Origin: Mucilaginibacter_A sp050954285 | GTDB lineage: Bacteria; Bacteroidota; Bacteroidia; Sphingobacteriales; Sphingobacteriaceae | Reading direction: 5' to 3' | NCBI GenBank assembly: GCA_050954285.1 | Contig: JBPBPL010000018.1 | Location: 62,001-126,000, forward strand | Length of the DNA stretch: 64,000 bases | Part shown: positions 19,088 to 28,500 of the stretch, one piece after another | Layout: every line of letters begins with the position of its first letter | Position numbering within the stretch: the first letter of the stretch is position 1 | Notes under the pieces: model-generated | Told to the model about the DNA's origin: nothing | The model's database searches: none | What the model saw: the letters and a program-made list of their open reading frames with translations, nothing else | Translations under genes and position numbers: made by a program

Positions 19088-20023
19088 TCAAAGAGCTTCT
19101 AAAGTATCAATTTTTTGTAATTCCAATAGATTTATTCCGTTTTCATCGCGGGAAATGGCGGAGATAAATTTTGCGTTCCAAACTTCTTCTTCATCTGTGT
19201 AAGAAGTACGGGAATGTACTGTTTGCGAAAAACTGTCATCAAATGCTTTCAGCATCACTAAAAACTCGGCTTCACTGGTTTTTAAAAAATGTTCGTCCAT
19301 TGTTTTTAGCGGACTATCTTCTGTAATCGGGTGCACAATCGTCCAGCTTAATGTCAGTAAACCTATCCTTTTGCGTTCTAATTCAAGTGGCAAAAACTGT
19401 CGGACAGATTTGCCATCAATCATGGCATTATAAGTTAAAGAAACAGAAACTTCTACCTCAATTAATTGATTGCTGCGAAGGTTAGCCAGCCGGAACATCA
19501 AGCCTGTAATGTTTTTATAAGGTGCCATAACCATGTTTTTACTATATTTTATTTTGGCTGATGGCCGCGAAAACCGCCCGTAAAGCAAACCGGTTGCCAA
19601 GGCAAAACTGAGCAAGCCGATTAGAGATTCTAAAGCAGCTACAAAACTGGTTGCCAAACCCGATGGGCTAATGTGCCCGTACCCAACTGTAGAAATAGTT
19701 TGTGCCGAAAAGAAAAAGGCATCCATTAAATGCTGAAAATCAGAAGTATGAGGTTTAATTCCATCCAGGTTTTCGATTCCTAAACTTAAGTAAATCAATG
19801 CAAAAAAAATGTTAATTAACACATAGGTGATAAAAACCAACAGGGTAAAATAGCCCCACGATAGGTTAATTAAGGCATTATACGTATCTGCTGTACGGAA
19901 AAAAGGCATTCCAAGTCGCCGAATATTGGCCGAACCATCACGGTTAATTACCCGCTGATTGTGCAGTACCGGTTGCAAACCTAATCCTAAATCGTCCTGC
20001 ACATGTGGCTTTGTTGTTTCCAT
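19088..20023 (-). CDS. Inward-rectifier (KirBac-type) potassium channel
   Basis: 311-residue inner-membrane tetrameric K+ channel subunit. Two transmembrane helices (about 52-75 and 120-142) flank the pore loop with the selectivity filter ISTVGYGHISP. The N-terminal slide-helix region is FFRTADTYNALINLSWGYF. The C-terminal cytoplasmic beta-domain begins after RFSRPSAKIKYSKNMVMAPY and contains GLMFRLANLRSNQLIEVEVSV, matching the Kir family. It is monocistronic. A dispersed word lies 13 bases upstream of its start (20036-20047). Confidence 0.93.
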   Translation of the reverse strand: METTKPHVQDDLGLGLQPVLHNQRVINRDGSANIRRLGMPFFRTADTYNALINLSWGYFTLLVFITYVLINIFFALIYLSLGIENLDGIKPHTSDFQHLMDAFFFSAQTISTVGYGHISPSGLATSFVAALESLIGLLSFALATGLLYGRFSRPSAKIKYSKNMVMAPYKNITGLMFRLANLRSNQLIEVEVSVSLTYNAMIDGKSVRQFLPLELERKRIGLLTLSWTIVHPITEDSPLKTMDEHFLKTSEAEFLVMLKAFDDSFSQTVHSRTSYTDEEEVWNAKFISAISRDENGINLLELQKIDTLEAL

Positions 20024-20337
20024 TATATTGTTCGGATACTTCTTTTATCGATATAAAAACAACATCAAATTAAGCAGATTTTTTAGAAGATGGGATTTTA
20101 TAACGGAATATAAGTATGAATTTTAATTAAATTTATTCATACTGTTTTTAGCACTATTTTTTAGGTTGGTGACTTTAAAAGCGACAACAGATTTGCCCTG
20201 CCTATATTTTTTCAGATATTTGTTAAATGCTTTCCTCCACCAAAAATATAACTTAAATAGCAAGGCATGCAAAACGGGTATTAATTATTCGACCATATTT
20301 TTAGCTTTTACAATCCGTTTCATCTACCAAAATCTAC
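20024..20337. promoter_or_regulatory. Divergent intergenic region between Kir channel and trp operon
   Basis: 314 bases containing the start regions of two divergent transcription units. Two word copies in the ATRCT...TTTTA orientation lie at 20036-20047 and 20139-20150. A near-match in the other orientation follows the first copy, making an imperfect inverted pair. No leader peptide with Trp codons, attenuator or long ORF was recognised. A promoter for trpD must lie here, but I cannot place it exactly. Confidence 0.5.
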
Positions 20338-21327
20338 ATGAAAGCCATCTTAAATCATCTATTTGAGAACAGAAGTTTTACCAAAGAAGAATCAAAAAAT
20401 ATCCTGATCAGTATGGCCAGAGGGAAATATAATCCTTCGCAAATGGCTGCTTTTATCACTGCTTATTGCATGCGCAGCAGCACAGTGGATGAGATGGAGG
20501 GTTTTCGTAATGCTATGCTGGAGCTTTGTGTGCCTGTTGATTTGGAAGTAGAAAACCTGATCGATTTATGCGGAACCGGTGGCGATGGAAAAGATACGTT
20601 CAACATTTCTACACTGGCTTCTTTTGTGGTAGCTGGCGCAGGTTATCCGGTGGCCAAACATGGTAATTATGGGGTTTCCTCCGGTTCAGGTTCTTCCAAC
20701 GTAATGGAATATCTGGGTTATCAATTTACCAATGATCAGGATCAGCTTAAAAGAAATATCAGCACTGCCGGAATTTGTTTTTTGCATGCGCCTTTGTTCA
20801 ACCCGGCCATGAAAATTATTGCGCCGATCCGCAAAGAACTGGCGGTTAAAACATTTTTTAATATGCTCGGACCGATGGTAAATCCAGCAAAGCCAAAAAA
20901 TCAAATGGTTGGCGTTTTTAGTTTGGAACTGGCTCGCGTTTACGCATATTTATACCAAAAAACCGATAAAAATTATACTATCGTTCATGCGCTGGATGGT
21001 TATGACGAGATTTCGTTAACATCCGATTTTAAAATATTTTCCAATTCGGGCGAGCAGATTTACCAGATTAAAGAACTGGGTTTTGAAAAATTGAATCCGG
21101 CGCAAATTAGCAGTGGCCACACCGTGCCCGAAGCGGCGGCTGTTTTTACTGATGTTTTACACAACCAAGCTACCAAAGCGCAAACCAATGTGGTGCTTTG
21201 CAACGCAGCAATGGCGATTAAAACGATTTGTCCGGAAAAATCATTTGCTGCCTGTTTTGAAGAAGCAAGCGTATCTTTGCAAAACAAAAATGCATTGAAC
21301 AGTTTTAAATTATTATTGCAGAATTAA
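20338..21327 (+). CDS. trpD: Anthranilate phosphoribosyltransferase
   Basis: Second step of tryptophan synthesis: anthranilate plus PRPP gives phosphoribosyl-anthranilate. The 329 residues include the PRPP site DLCGTGGDGKDTFNISTLA, KHGNYGVSSGSGSSNVMEYLG and FFNMLGPMVNP, all diagnostic. It is slightly shorter than the usual 340 residues. It is the first gene of a tight operon with trpF (4-base gap), trpB and trpA. trpE, trpG and trpC, usual neighbours in Bacteroidota, are not in this cluster. Confidence 0.97.
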   Translation: MKAILNHLFENRSFTKEESKNILISMARGKYNPSQMAAFITAYCMRSSTVDEMEGFRNAMLELCVPVDLEVENLIDLCGTGGDGKDTFNISTLASFVVAGAGYPVAKHGNYGVSSGSGSSNVMEYLGYQFTNDQDQLKRNISTAGICFLHAPLFNPAMKIIAPIRKELAVKTFFNMLGPMVNPAKPKNQMVGVFSLELARVYAYLYQKTDKNYTIVHALDGYDEISLTSDFKIFSNSGEQIYQIKELGFEKLNPAQISSGHTVPEAAAVFTDVLHNQATKAQTNVVLCNAAMAIKTICPEKSFAACFEEASVSLQNKNALNSFKLLLQN

Positions 21328-21331
21328 AAAC

Positions 21332-21958
21332 ATGAAAATTAAAGTTTGCGGTATGAAGTTTCCGGAGAACATCCGGGCGGTTGCAGCTTTGCAGCCGGAT
21401 TATCTGGGTTTAATATTTTATCCTCATTCGCCGCGTTTTGTGGGTTATGAGATAAATGAAGAATTGGCAATGCTTCGTTTACCTGCAAAAAAAGTAGGTG
21501 TTTTTGTGGATAAAGATTTTAGCACGATCAAAAACCTCATTCAGAAGTATCATTTTGATGTAGTGCAGCTGCATGGAAATGAATCTGCAGAAACCTGTGC
21601 TGTTTTAAGAAAAACCGTTGAAGTAATTAAAGCTTTTGGCGTAGATGAAAATTTTGATTTTGATCTGCTCAATGCTTATAAAGATAACGTTGATTATTTT
21701 TTATTTGATACTAAAACCACGGATCACGGTGGTTCCGGAAAGGTTTTTAACTGGAATGTTTTAGAAAAATATCAGCTGGATGTTCCGTTTTTTATCAGTG
21801 GCGGTTTAAGCAATGAAAACATCAGTTCTGTGTTGCAGTTTAAACATCCTGCTTTTTATGGAGTTGACTTGAATAGCCAGTTTGAAGACGAACCCGGCCT
21901 CAAAAATATAGAAAAACTGAAGGAAGCTTTCGATCTGATTAAAGCCGAAAACGTATAA
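21332..21958 (+). CDS. trpF: Phosphoribosylanthranilate isomerase
   Basis: Amadori rearrangement of phosphoribosyl-anthranilate to CdRP. The 208-residue TIM barrel begins MKIKVCGMKFPENIRAV, where Cys is the catalytic base. It shows PDYLGLIFYPHSPRFV, VGVFVDKD, VQLHGNES, FLFDTKTTDHGGSGKVFNW (catalytic Asp) and the phosphate site FISGGLSNENI and GVDLNSQFEDEPGLKN. The gap of 4 bases to trpD and 28 to trpB indicates one transcript. trpC would normally sit between trpD and trpF and is missing. Confidence 0.97.
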   Translation: MKIKVCGMKFPENIRAVAALQPDYLGLIFYPHSPRFVGYEINEELAMLRLPAKKVGVFVDKDFSTIKNLIQKYHFDVVQLHGNESAETCAVLRKTVEVIKAFGVDENFDFDLLNAYKDNVDYFLFDTKTTDHGGSGKVFNWNVLEKYQLDVPFFISGGLSNENISSVLQFKHPAFYGVDLNSQFEDEPGLKNIEKLKEAFDLIKAENV

Positions 21959-21986
21959 ATTCCTTCAAAATAAAACTTCCGAAAAA

Positions 21987-23168
21987 ATGAAATACGGTGT
22001 TGATGAACAAGGTTATTACGGCGATTTTGGTGGTGCCTATATCCCCGAAATGCTGTACCCTAATATTGAACAATTAAGGCAGCAGTATCTGGAAATTACA
22101 ACCGATACTGCTTTTATCGATGAATTTAACCAGCTGATGCGTGATTATGTGGGCCGACCATCGCCTTTGTATTTTGCCAAACGTACTTCGGATTTGTATG
22201 GTGCCAATATTTATTTCAAGCGGGAAGACCTTAATCATACCGGTTCGCACAAAATTAACAACGCCATCGGCCAGATTTTGCTGGCGCAGCGTTTGGGGAA
22301 AAAACGGATTATTGCCGAAACTGGTGCTGGTCAGCACGGCGTAGCAACAGCCACCGTTTGTGCGCTCAAAAATATTGAATGCGTGGTTTACATGGGTGAA
22401 GTGGACATTGAGCGGCAAGCACCGAATGTTGCCCGGATGAAAATGCTGGGCGCAACGGTAATTCCGGCAACATCAGGCAGTAAAACTTTGAAAGATGCGA
22501 CGAATGAAGCTATGCGCGACTGGATCAACAACCCAGAAGATACGCATTATATCATCGGCTCAGTAGTTGGGCCATATCCGTATCCGGAAATGGTGGCGCG
22601 TTTTCAGTCGATTATTTCTCAGGAAACACGTAAACAATTGTTGCAGCAAACTGGTAGAGAACTGCCGGATTACGCGGTTGCCTGCGTGGGCGGAGGCAGT
22701 AATGCAATGGGCATGTTTTACCATTTTCTGGATGAGCCAAGTGTAAAACTGGTAGCGGTGGAAGCGGCCGGTAGGGGAATTGATTCCGGTGAATCTGCTG
22801 CAACCACTTATTTGGGTAAAGAAGGCGTTTTGCATGGTAGCCGTACCATTTTGATGCAAACCGATGACGGTCAGGTGGTAGAACCGTATTCTATTTCTGC
22901 CGGTTTGGATTATCCCGGAATCGGACCACAGCACGCACATCTGTACAAAATAAAACGTGCTGAATATGTGAGTATTACAGATGATGAAGCAATGGATGCC
23001 GGATTAGAATGTTCCCGTTTAGAAGGCATTATTCCGGCGATAGAAACGGCGCACGCTTTGGCCCAGCTTAAAAAAATGAAATTTAATGGCGATGAGAATG
23101 TGGTGGTTTGTTTATCCGGCCGCGGCGATAAAGATTTAACTACTTATATTAATCATTTCGGGTTTTAA
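21987..23168 (+). CDS. trpB: Tryptophan synthase beta chain
   Basis: PLP enzyme joining indole and serine to form tryptophan. The 393 residues carry the PLP lysine motif REDLNHTGSHKINNAIGQ, AETGAGQHGVATA, the glycine-rich phosphate cup CVGGGSNAMGMF and the C-terminal CLSGRGDKDL. The N-terminus GDFGGAYIPEMLYPNIEQL is the canonical TrpB1 form that pairs with TrpA. A hairpin built from dispersed words lies between this gene and trpA (23176-23203). Confidence 0.97.
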   Translation: MKYGVDEQGYYGDFGGAYIPEMLYPNIEQLRQQYLEITTDTAFIDEFNQLMRDYVGRPSPLYFAKRTSDLYGANIYFKREDLNHTGSHKINNAIGQILLAQRLGKKRIIAETGAGQHGVATATVCALKNIECVVYMGEVDIERQAPNVARMKMLGATVIPATSGSKTLKDATNEAMRDWINNPEDTHYIIGSVVGPYPYPEMVARFQSIISQETRKQLLQQTGRELPDYAVACVGGGSNAMGMFYHFLDEPSVKLVAVEAAGRGIDSGESAATTYLGKEGVLHGSRTILMQTDDGQVVEPYSISAGLDYPGIGPQHAHLYKIKRAEYVSITDDEAMDAGLECSRLEGIIPAIETAHALAQLKKMKFNGDENVVVCLSGRGDKDLTTYINHFGF

Positions 23169-23175
23169 TTTCAGG

Positions 23176-23204
23176 TGCTGTTTTTATGCCGATAAAAACA
23201 GTAT
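23176..23204. repeat. Hairpin of paired dispersed words between trpB and trpA
   Basis: Arms CTGTTTTTAT and ATAAAAACAG are exact complements around a GCCG loop. The stem extends outward by a G-T wobble and one more pair. The right arm is an exact copy of the word (23193-23204) and the left arm is a one-base variant. The GCCG loop is identical to the hairpin at 60854-60893. It could reduce read-through or stabilise RNA between trpB and trpA. Confidence 0.75.
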
Positions 23205-23235
23205 CGAACAAAATTTTCAACGTTAAACAAATAGT

Positions 23236-24027
23236 ATGAACCGGCTGAACCAGCTTTTTTCCACCAAAAAAGAAAACCTCTTATCAATTTACTACACAGC
23301 TGGTTTCCCGGAACTAAACTCGACGGTAGATATTGCTGAAGCACTGGAAAAAGCAGGTGCCGATTTCCTGGAAATCGGTTTCCCTTATTCAGATCCAGTG
23401 GCAGACGGGCCAACAATTCAGAACAGTTCGCAAACTGCTTTAAATCTTGGCATGAACCTGAATGTTTTGTTTGAGCAGCTGAAAACCTTGCGTAACCGGG
23501 TTACGATTCCGATTTTGCTGATGGGATATTTTAATCCGGTTTTACAATTCGGTATCGAAAACTTTTGTAAAAAAGCGGTGGAAGTTGGGGTAGATGGCGT
23601 GATCATCCCGGATTTGCCGATGTATGAATATGAAAGTTTGTATAAACAACATTTTTTAAACAATAACCTGAGTAATATATTTTTGGTAACGCCGCTTACT
23701 TCCGAAGAAAGAATCCGGAAAATTGATGCCCTGAGCCAGAGTTTTATCTACCTGTTGTCTTCCTCATCCATCACCGGGAAAAACCTGGAAGTTTCGGATA
23801 CGGTGGAATTGTATTTCGAGCGGATTAAAAACCTTCAGCTTAAAAATCCAACAGTAATCGGCTTCGGGATTTCTGGTTATGCGGCATTTTCAAAGGCTTG
23901 TGCTTATGCAAACGGAGCCATTGTGGGCAGTGCTTTTGTAAAAATGCTGGCTTCCGAAAAAGATTATCTGCAAACAATTCCTGATTTCATTCATCAGATT
24001 AAAAATGATGTTTCAGTAACTGTTTAA
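23236..24027 (+). CDS. trpA: Tryptophan synthase alpha chain
   Basis: Cleaves indole-3-glycerol phosphate and channels indole to TrpB. The 263 residues carry catalytic Glu in DFLEIGFPYSDPVADGPTIQ (second catalytic Asp in SDPVADGP), GYFNPVLQFG, GVDGVIIPDLP and the phosphate-binding IGFGISGYAAF and GAIVGSAFVKML. The active-site loop is shifted to LSSSSITGKNL, a usual Bacteroidota variant. It is the last gene of the trpDFBA unit. Confidence 0.96.
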   Translation: MNRLNQLFSTKKENLLSIYYTAGFPELNSTVDIAEALEKAGADFLEIGFPYSDPVADGPTIQNSSQTALNLGMNLNVLFEQLKTLRNRVTIPILLMGYFNPVLQFGIENFCKKAVEVGVDGVIIPDLPMYEYESLYKQHFLNNNLSNIFLVTPLTSEERIRKIDALSQSFIYLLSSSSITGKNLEVSDTVELYFERIKNLQLKNPTVIGFGISGYAAFSKACAYANGAIVGSAFVKMLASEKDYLQTIPDFIHQIKNDVSVTV

Positions 24028-24168
24028 ATTCTCAAAATAGTAAATGCTTCTTTTAGCACCTGTTTTTTTGCGTTGATTACTGCCAGATTTTTAGTTGATA
24101 AAAACAGTATGGCATTTTTGGTTTGATGCTTGCAATAATGAGTTTGAACAACTTAAAAAATCAAGCTC

Positions 24169-24516
24169 ATGAATGCAAATATCGCCGATAAAATTATCAA
24201 CCAGACTACACAACTTTTGCCAAACGGCCGCAGCATTTCCCTGCTTTTTCATTATCCTGCCAACTTTAAAATTGGTGATTTAATTGAGGTAACTGCACCG
24301 CATGAAACTTTGCAACTGCTTGTTCCTCAGCATGAAGAGGATTATTTTACTTTTGATGTTGAAATTTGGGATGATCGTGTGCGCCTGTTTTGCGATTCGA
24401 TGAAAGAACTAAAAATCTATCGGGCAGAAGGTGCGGTTTTCTCTTTCAAAATCCGGGATATTTCACTTTTTGCACATCGTTTCTTTAACACTAAAAATCA
24501 GGAAATGTATAACTGA
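24169..24516 (+). CDS. Hypothetical protein, 115 residues
   Basis: I do not recognise the family. The protein is soluble, has no signal peptide or membrane segment and is rich in beta-type sequence, with PANFKIGDLIEVTAPHE and EDYFTFDVEIWDDRVRLF in the middle and FSFKIRDISLF near the end. The start ATGAATGCAAATATC follows an A-rich leader, as expected for a Bacteroidota gene. It lies 141 bases after trpA, behind two dispersed words (24044-24055 and 24099-24110), and is probably transcribed separately. Confidence 0.65.
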   Translation: MNANIADKIINQTTQLLPNGRSISLLFHYPANFKIGDLIEVTAPHETLQLLVPQHEEDYFTFDVEIWDDRVRLFCDSMKELKIYRAEGAVFSFKIRDISLFAHRFFNTKNQEMYN

Positions 24517-24635
24517 TTCCCCGGTTTGATTAAATAATTCCACAATTTAAAAATGATGTTTTAGCTGTAATTATTTTCGGCCAAAACAAAACTGATAATT
24601 TGTGTTTTTTAAATAACCGTTTAAAAAATCAACAT

Positions 24636-24785
24636 ATGACAACAGCACCGGAAAACCAGGAAAAGGAAGAAACAACAGCAACTGATCAAAAAAACAATGA
24701 AGAATTGGCCAAAGAAATCCCCACGGTAACACCGGATGAGGATAATTTAGAACCGATACCAAACAAAGATCAGGAAGACCAATAA
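24636..24785 (+). CDS. Small acidic hypothetical protein, 49 residues
   Basis: Starts MTTAPENQEKEETTATDQKN and is made almost entirely of E, D, N, Q, T and P, so it is probably disordered and strongly acidic. The ATG at 24636 follows an A-rich leader; a longer frame from 24600 looks like leader sequence. The stop codon lies inside a perfect palindrome that ends the gene. It could be a true small protein or a chance ORF. The low-complexity acidic composition is common for small Bacteroidota proteins of unknown role. Confidence 0.5.
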   Translation: MTTAPENQEKEETTATDQKNNEELAKEIPTVTPDEDNLEPIPNKDQEDQ

Positions 24786-24825
24786 CAGAAAAGGTGCAAA
24801 TATTTGCACCTTTTCTGTTATTGGT
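24778..24825. terminator. Perfect 48-base palindrome, bidirectional terminator
   Basis: Two 24-base arms are exact reverse complements with no spacer; the centre is GCAAATATTTGC and each arm contains CAGAAAAGGTGC or its complement. It sits between the small acidic ORF (plus) and ssb (minus), which converge here, and includes the stop codon of the former. T-rich CCTTTTCTGTTATT follows on either strand. A terminator is likely, but the perfect symmetry is unusual. Confidence 0.8.
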
Positions 24826-24829
24826 TAGT

Positions 24830-25201
24830 TTATGATTTGACGTTTTCTAATCCTTCAATGGCAAAAAAATCTGTTTTCCGTCCAAGTAATTTAAAATTTT
24901 CTGCTACTATTTCGGTAGTATATTTTTTAATCCCTTCCCTGGATTCAAACGAACGGGTTTTGAGCTTGCCTTCAATATAAACCAGCTTACCTTTGTTCAG
25001 CATTTGCTGGGCAATATCAGCCAGGCCGCGCCACAAAACAATGTTGTGCCACTCGGTTAGTTCGGTTCTTTTTCCATCTTTTAATATAATTTCCGAAGTT
25101 GCCAACGGAAAACTGGCCACGGCCACCCCATCTTCCAAATGCCTGTATTCAGGATCTTTTCCTAAATGCCCTACTAAAATTACTTTGTTGATACCTGACA
25201 T
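24830..25201 (-). CDS. ssb: Single-stranded DNA-binding protein without acidic tail
   Basis: 123-residue OB-fold protein. MSGINKVILVGHLGKDPEYR, VASFPLATSE, TEWHNIVLWRGLADIAQQML, GKLVYIEGKLKTRSFE and YTTEIVAENFKLLG cover the whole SSB domain. After it only about 16 residues follow (FFAIEGLENVKS), with no linker and no DDDIPF-type acidic tip. That tip normally recruits replication and repair partners, so this is probably an accessory SSB rather than the essential one. It stands alone between a palindromic terminator and a 394-base upstream region. Confidence 0.92.
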   Translation of the reverse strand: MSGINKVILVGHLGKDPEYRHLEDGVAVASFPLATSEIILKDGKRTELTEWHNIVLWRGLADIAQQMLNKGKLVYIEGKLKTRSFESREGIKKYTTEIVAENFKLLGRKTDFFAIEGLENVKS

Positions 25202-25595
25202 AGTTATAAGAATTTAATTTATGAAATTGCTACACAAGAAATAATTAGGTTACGGCAAATACAAAATTTTTTTAGGCTGACTGATTATGTTAGGAATGGA
25301 AACCAATATCTAAATCTAAAGTTTTGTTATTTTAATTTATAAAGAAAAATTTGTGTGCTAAAAACAGCATCAGGCTAATTTGCAGGAGAACTGTTTCTGT
25401 AAAGGCTATGGGTAAAATGGAAATAAGTATTATCAATGTAATAAATTTTAACACATTCTGTTAACTTTAATATAAAAGAATGTTGTTTAGAAGTTGATTT
25501 TTACAGAATCTTAAAAAATCAAAGTTGGTTGTAAGAATTTACTGCACTAAGCATATATTCGTCTGATAAGCCATTATTTAACTTTAAAAAAAGCA
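25202..25595. promoter_or_regulatory. Divergent intergenic region between ssb and gltB
   Basis: 394 AT-rich bases between two divergent genes. It contains one dispersed word (25359-25370) and must hold promoters for both ssb and gltBD. I could not fix a -33/-7 pair with confidence. No ORF, riboswitch-like fold or terminator was recognised. Confidence 0.5.
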
Positions 25596-28500
25596 ATGGA
25601 ACACTTTGAAACTGACCAGCAAGGATTGTATGACCCACAATTTGAGCATGATTCCTGCGGTACGGGATTTATTACCCATATCCACGGGCACAAATCACAT
25701 AATATCATTGCCGATGCGCTTACCATGCTGGAAAACATGGAGCACAGAGGTGCCTGCGGCTGTGATCCTGATTCTGGCGATGGTGCCGGGTTACTGATTC
25801 AGATTCCACATGGTTTTTTGTTGGATGAATGCACTTCGGATGAAATTTCTTTAAAAGAACCGGGCGAATACGGAATCGGAATGCTGTTTTTACCCAAAGA
25901 TTCAGGTATAAAAAAAGCATGTCGCGCTATTATTCAGCAATCCTGTGATAAGCTGGGCATGCAAATTTTGGGTTATCGTAAAGTGCCGGTTGATTCATCT
26001 TGCATTGGCGAAACAGCCCGCGCTGCGGAGCCAAGCGTGGAGCAATTGTTTGTTGCTCGTCCGTTACACATACATACGCCCGAAGATTTTGAACGTAAGT
26101 TGTATGTATTGCGCCGCTTAATTACCAAAACAGTCAACGAAAATATTAAAACCGGGGTAGAACATTTTTATTTTACTTCGTTTTCCTGCAAAGTTATTGT
26201 TTACAAAGGTCAGCTAACCACTTATCAGGTTCGGCAATATTATGCGGATTTGCGCGATGAACGCGTAACATCAGGTTTTGGGATGATCCATTCGCGGTTT
26301 TCTACCAATACTTTCCCGTCCTGGAAACTGGCCCAGCCCTTTCGTTTTCTGGCTCATAATGGCGAAATTAATACGCTTACCGGCAATTTAAACTGGTTTT
26401 ATTCTGGGGTAAGATCTTATGTTTCTCCGTTTTTCACCAAAGAAGAAATGGAGATTTTATTTCCGGTAATTGATAATAATCAATCGGATTCTGCCTGTTT
26501 AGATAATGTTGTGGAAGTTTTAATGCACTCAGGCCGTTCGCTGCCACATGTCATGATGATGCTGGTGCCCGAAGCCTGGGACGGCAATGAGCAAATGGAC
26601 CCGCTAAAAAAAGCATTTTACGAATACCACGCTACACTGATGGAGCCCTGGGACGGCCCAGCCGCGTTAAATTTTACCGATGGAAAAATTATTGGTGCGC
26701 TGCTGGACCGAAATGGCTTGCGCCCATTGCGTTACGTAGTAACGAATGATGGCCGCGTAATTGTAGCTTCTGAGGCTGGTGTTTTACCATTAGATGAAAA
26801 AACAGTGGTAGAAAAAGGCCGTTTGCAGCCTGGTAAAATGTTTTTGGTGGATACCACGCAAGGCAAAATCATTACGGATGAAGAGATCAAAAAACAAATC
26901 ACCAGTCGCCAGCCCTATGGCAACTGGTTAGAAAATTATAAAATCCGGCTGGATGAACTGGCTGAGCCACGGGTTTCTTTTACCAACTTAACCAAAGAAT
27001 CTGTTTTTAAATACCAGCAGGTTTTTGGTTATACCCGCGAAGATATCGAAACCATTATCAAACCGATGGCAACGGATGGCAAAGAGCCAATTGGTTCCAT
27101 GGGAACGGATGTACCGCTGGCTGTTTTATCAGATCGGCCGCAACATATTTCCAGCTATTTCAAGCAGTTTTTCGCTCAGGTTACCAATCCACCGATTGAC
27201 CCAATTCGGGAACGTTTGGTAATGAGTCTGGTAACTTTTATTGGTAACAACGGCAATTTGCTGGATGAAGACAAAATGCATTGTCATTGTGTAGAACACA
27301 GTCAGCCGATTTTACATGATTACGAACTGGAAAAGCTGCGCAGTATTGATACCGGTTTGTTTCATGCCAAAACTTTACAGACCTACTTCAAAGCCGATAA
27401 TTTGCCAGGTTCTTTAGCGAACGGCTTGAACAGACTTTGCCGTTATGCAGAAGATGCTGTTCAGGATGGTTTTGAGGTTTTGATTTTATCCGATCGTGCA
27501 GTGGATTCTGAGCATGCGCCGATACCTTCCTTGCTGGCCGTTTCTGCCATTCATCACCATTTAATTAAAAAAGGTTTACGCGGAGCCGTAGGATTGGTAG
27601 TTGAAGCCGGTGATATTTGGGAAGTGCATCATTTTGCCTGTTTGCTGGCCTTTGGCGCAACGGCAATTAATCCGTATCTGGCACTGGCCACGATCAATAC
27701 TTTGTCTCATCAAGGGAAAATGGAAAGCGCACTGGATGTATCGGCCCTTTCTAAAAATTATATCAAAGCCGTTTGTGATGGGTTGCTGAAAATATTCTCT
27801 AAAATGGGTATTTCTACGCTGCAATCTTATCATGGCTCGCAGGTTTTTGAAATTCTGGGGATTAACAAAGAAGTAGTAAACAAATATTTTACCGGCGGCA
27901 TTACTCGTATCGGTGGTTTGGGTTTGGATGAAATTGCCCGCGAAACCTTATGTAAGCATGTAAATGGTTTCAGCAGTTCTAAAAAAGAAACCCAACTGCT
28001 TCCGGAAGGTGGTATTTACCAATGGACGCGCAGGGGAGAAGCACATTTGTTTAACCCGGAAACCGTGCATTTGCTGCAACACGCTACGCGAACCCAGGAT
28101 TATGATATTTATAAAAAATACGCTAAACTGATTAATGAACAAACTGACCGCATGTACACCATTCGCGGTTTACTGGATTTTGCGCATCACCGGGAAGCGG
28201 TTTCTATTGAGGAAGTAGAACCGATCGAAAGTATTATGAAAAGGTTCGCAACCGGTGCAATGTCTTTCGGTTCGATTTCCCACGAAGCACACAGTACCAT
28301 TGCTATTGCCATGAATCGTATCGGTGGAAAAAGCAATACCGGTGAAGGCGGCGAAGATGAGATCCGTTACGTACCGATGGAAAATGGTGATTCCATGCGT
28401 TCGGCCATTAAACAAATTGCTTCGGCGCGTTTTGGCGTGACTTCCAATTATTTAACGAATGCTGATGAATTGCAGATTAAAATGGCACAAGGTGCAAAAC

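Noticed and set aside
20024..20337. Trp leader peptide and attenuator before trpD
   Set aside because: No short ORF with adjacent Trp codons and no alternative hairpin pair was found.
24600..24635. Longer version of the small acidic ORF
   Set aside because: The first residues are encoded by an A/T-rich leader; the ATG at 24636 is preceded by a better leader.
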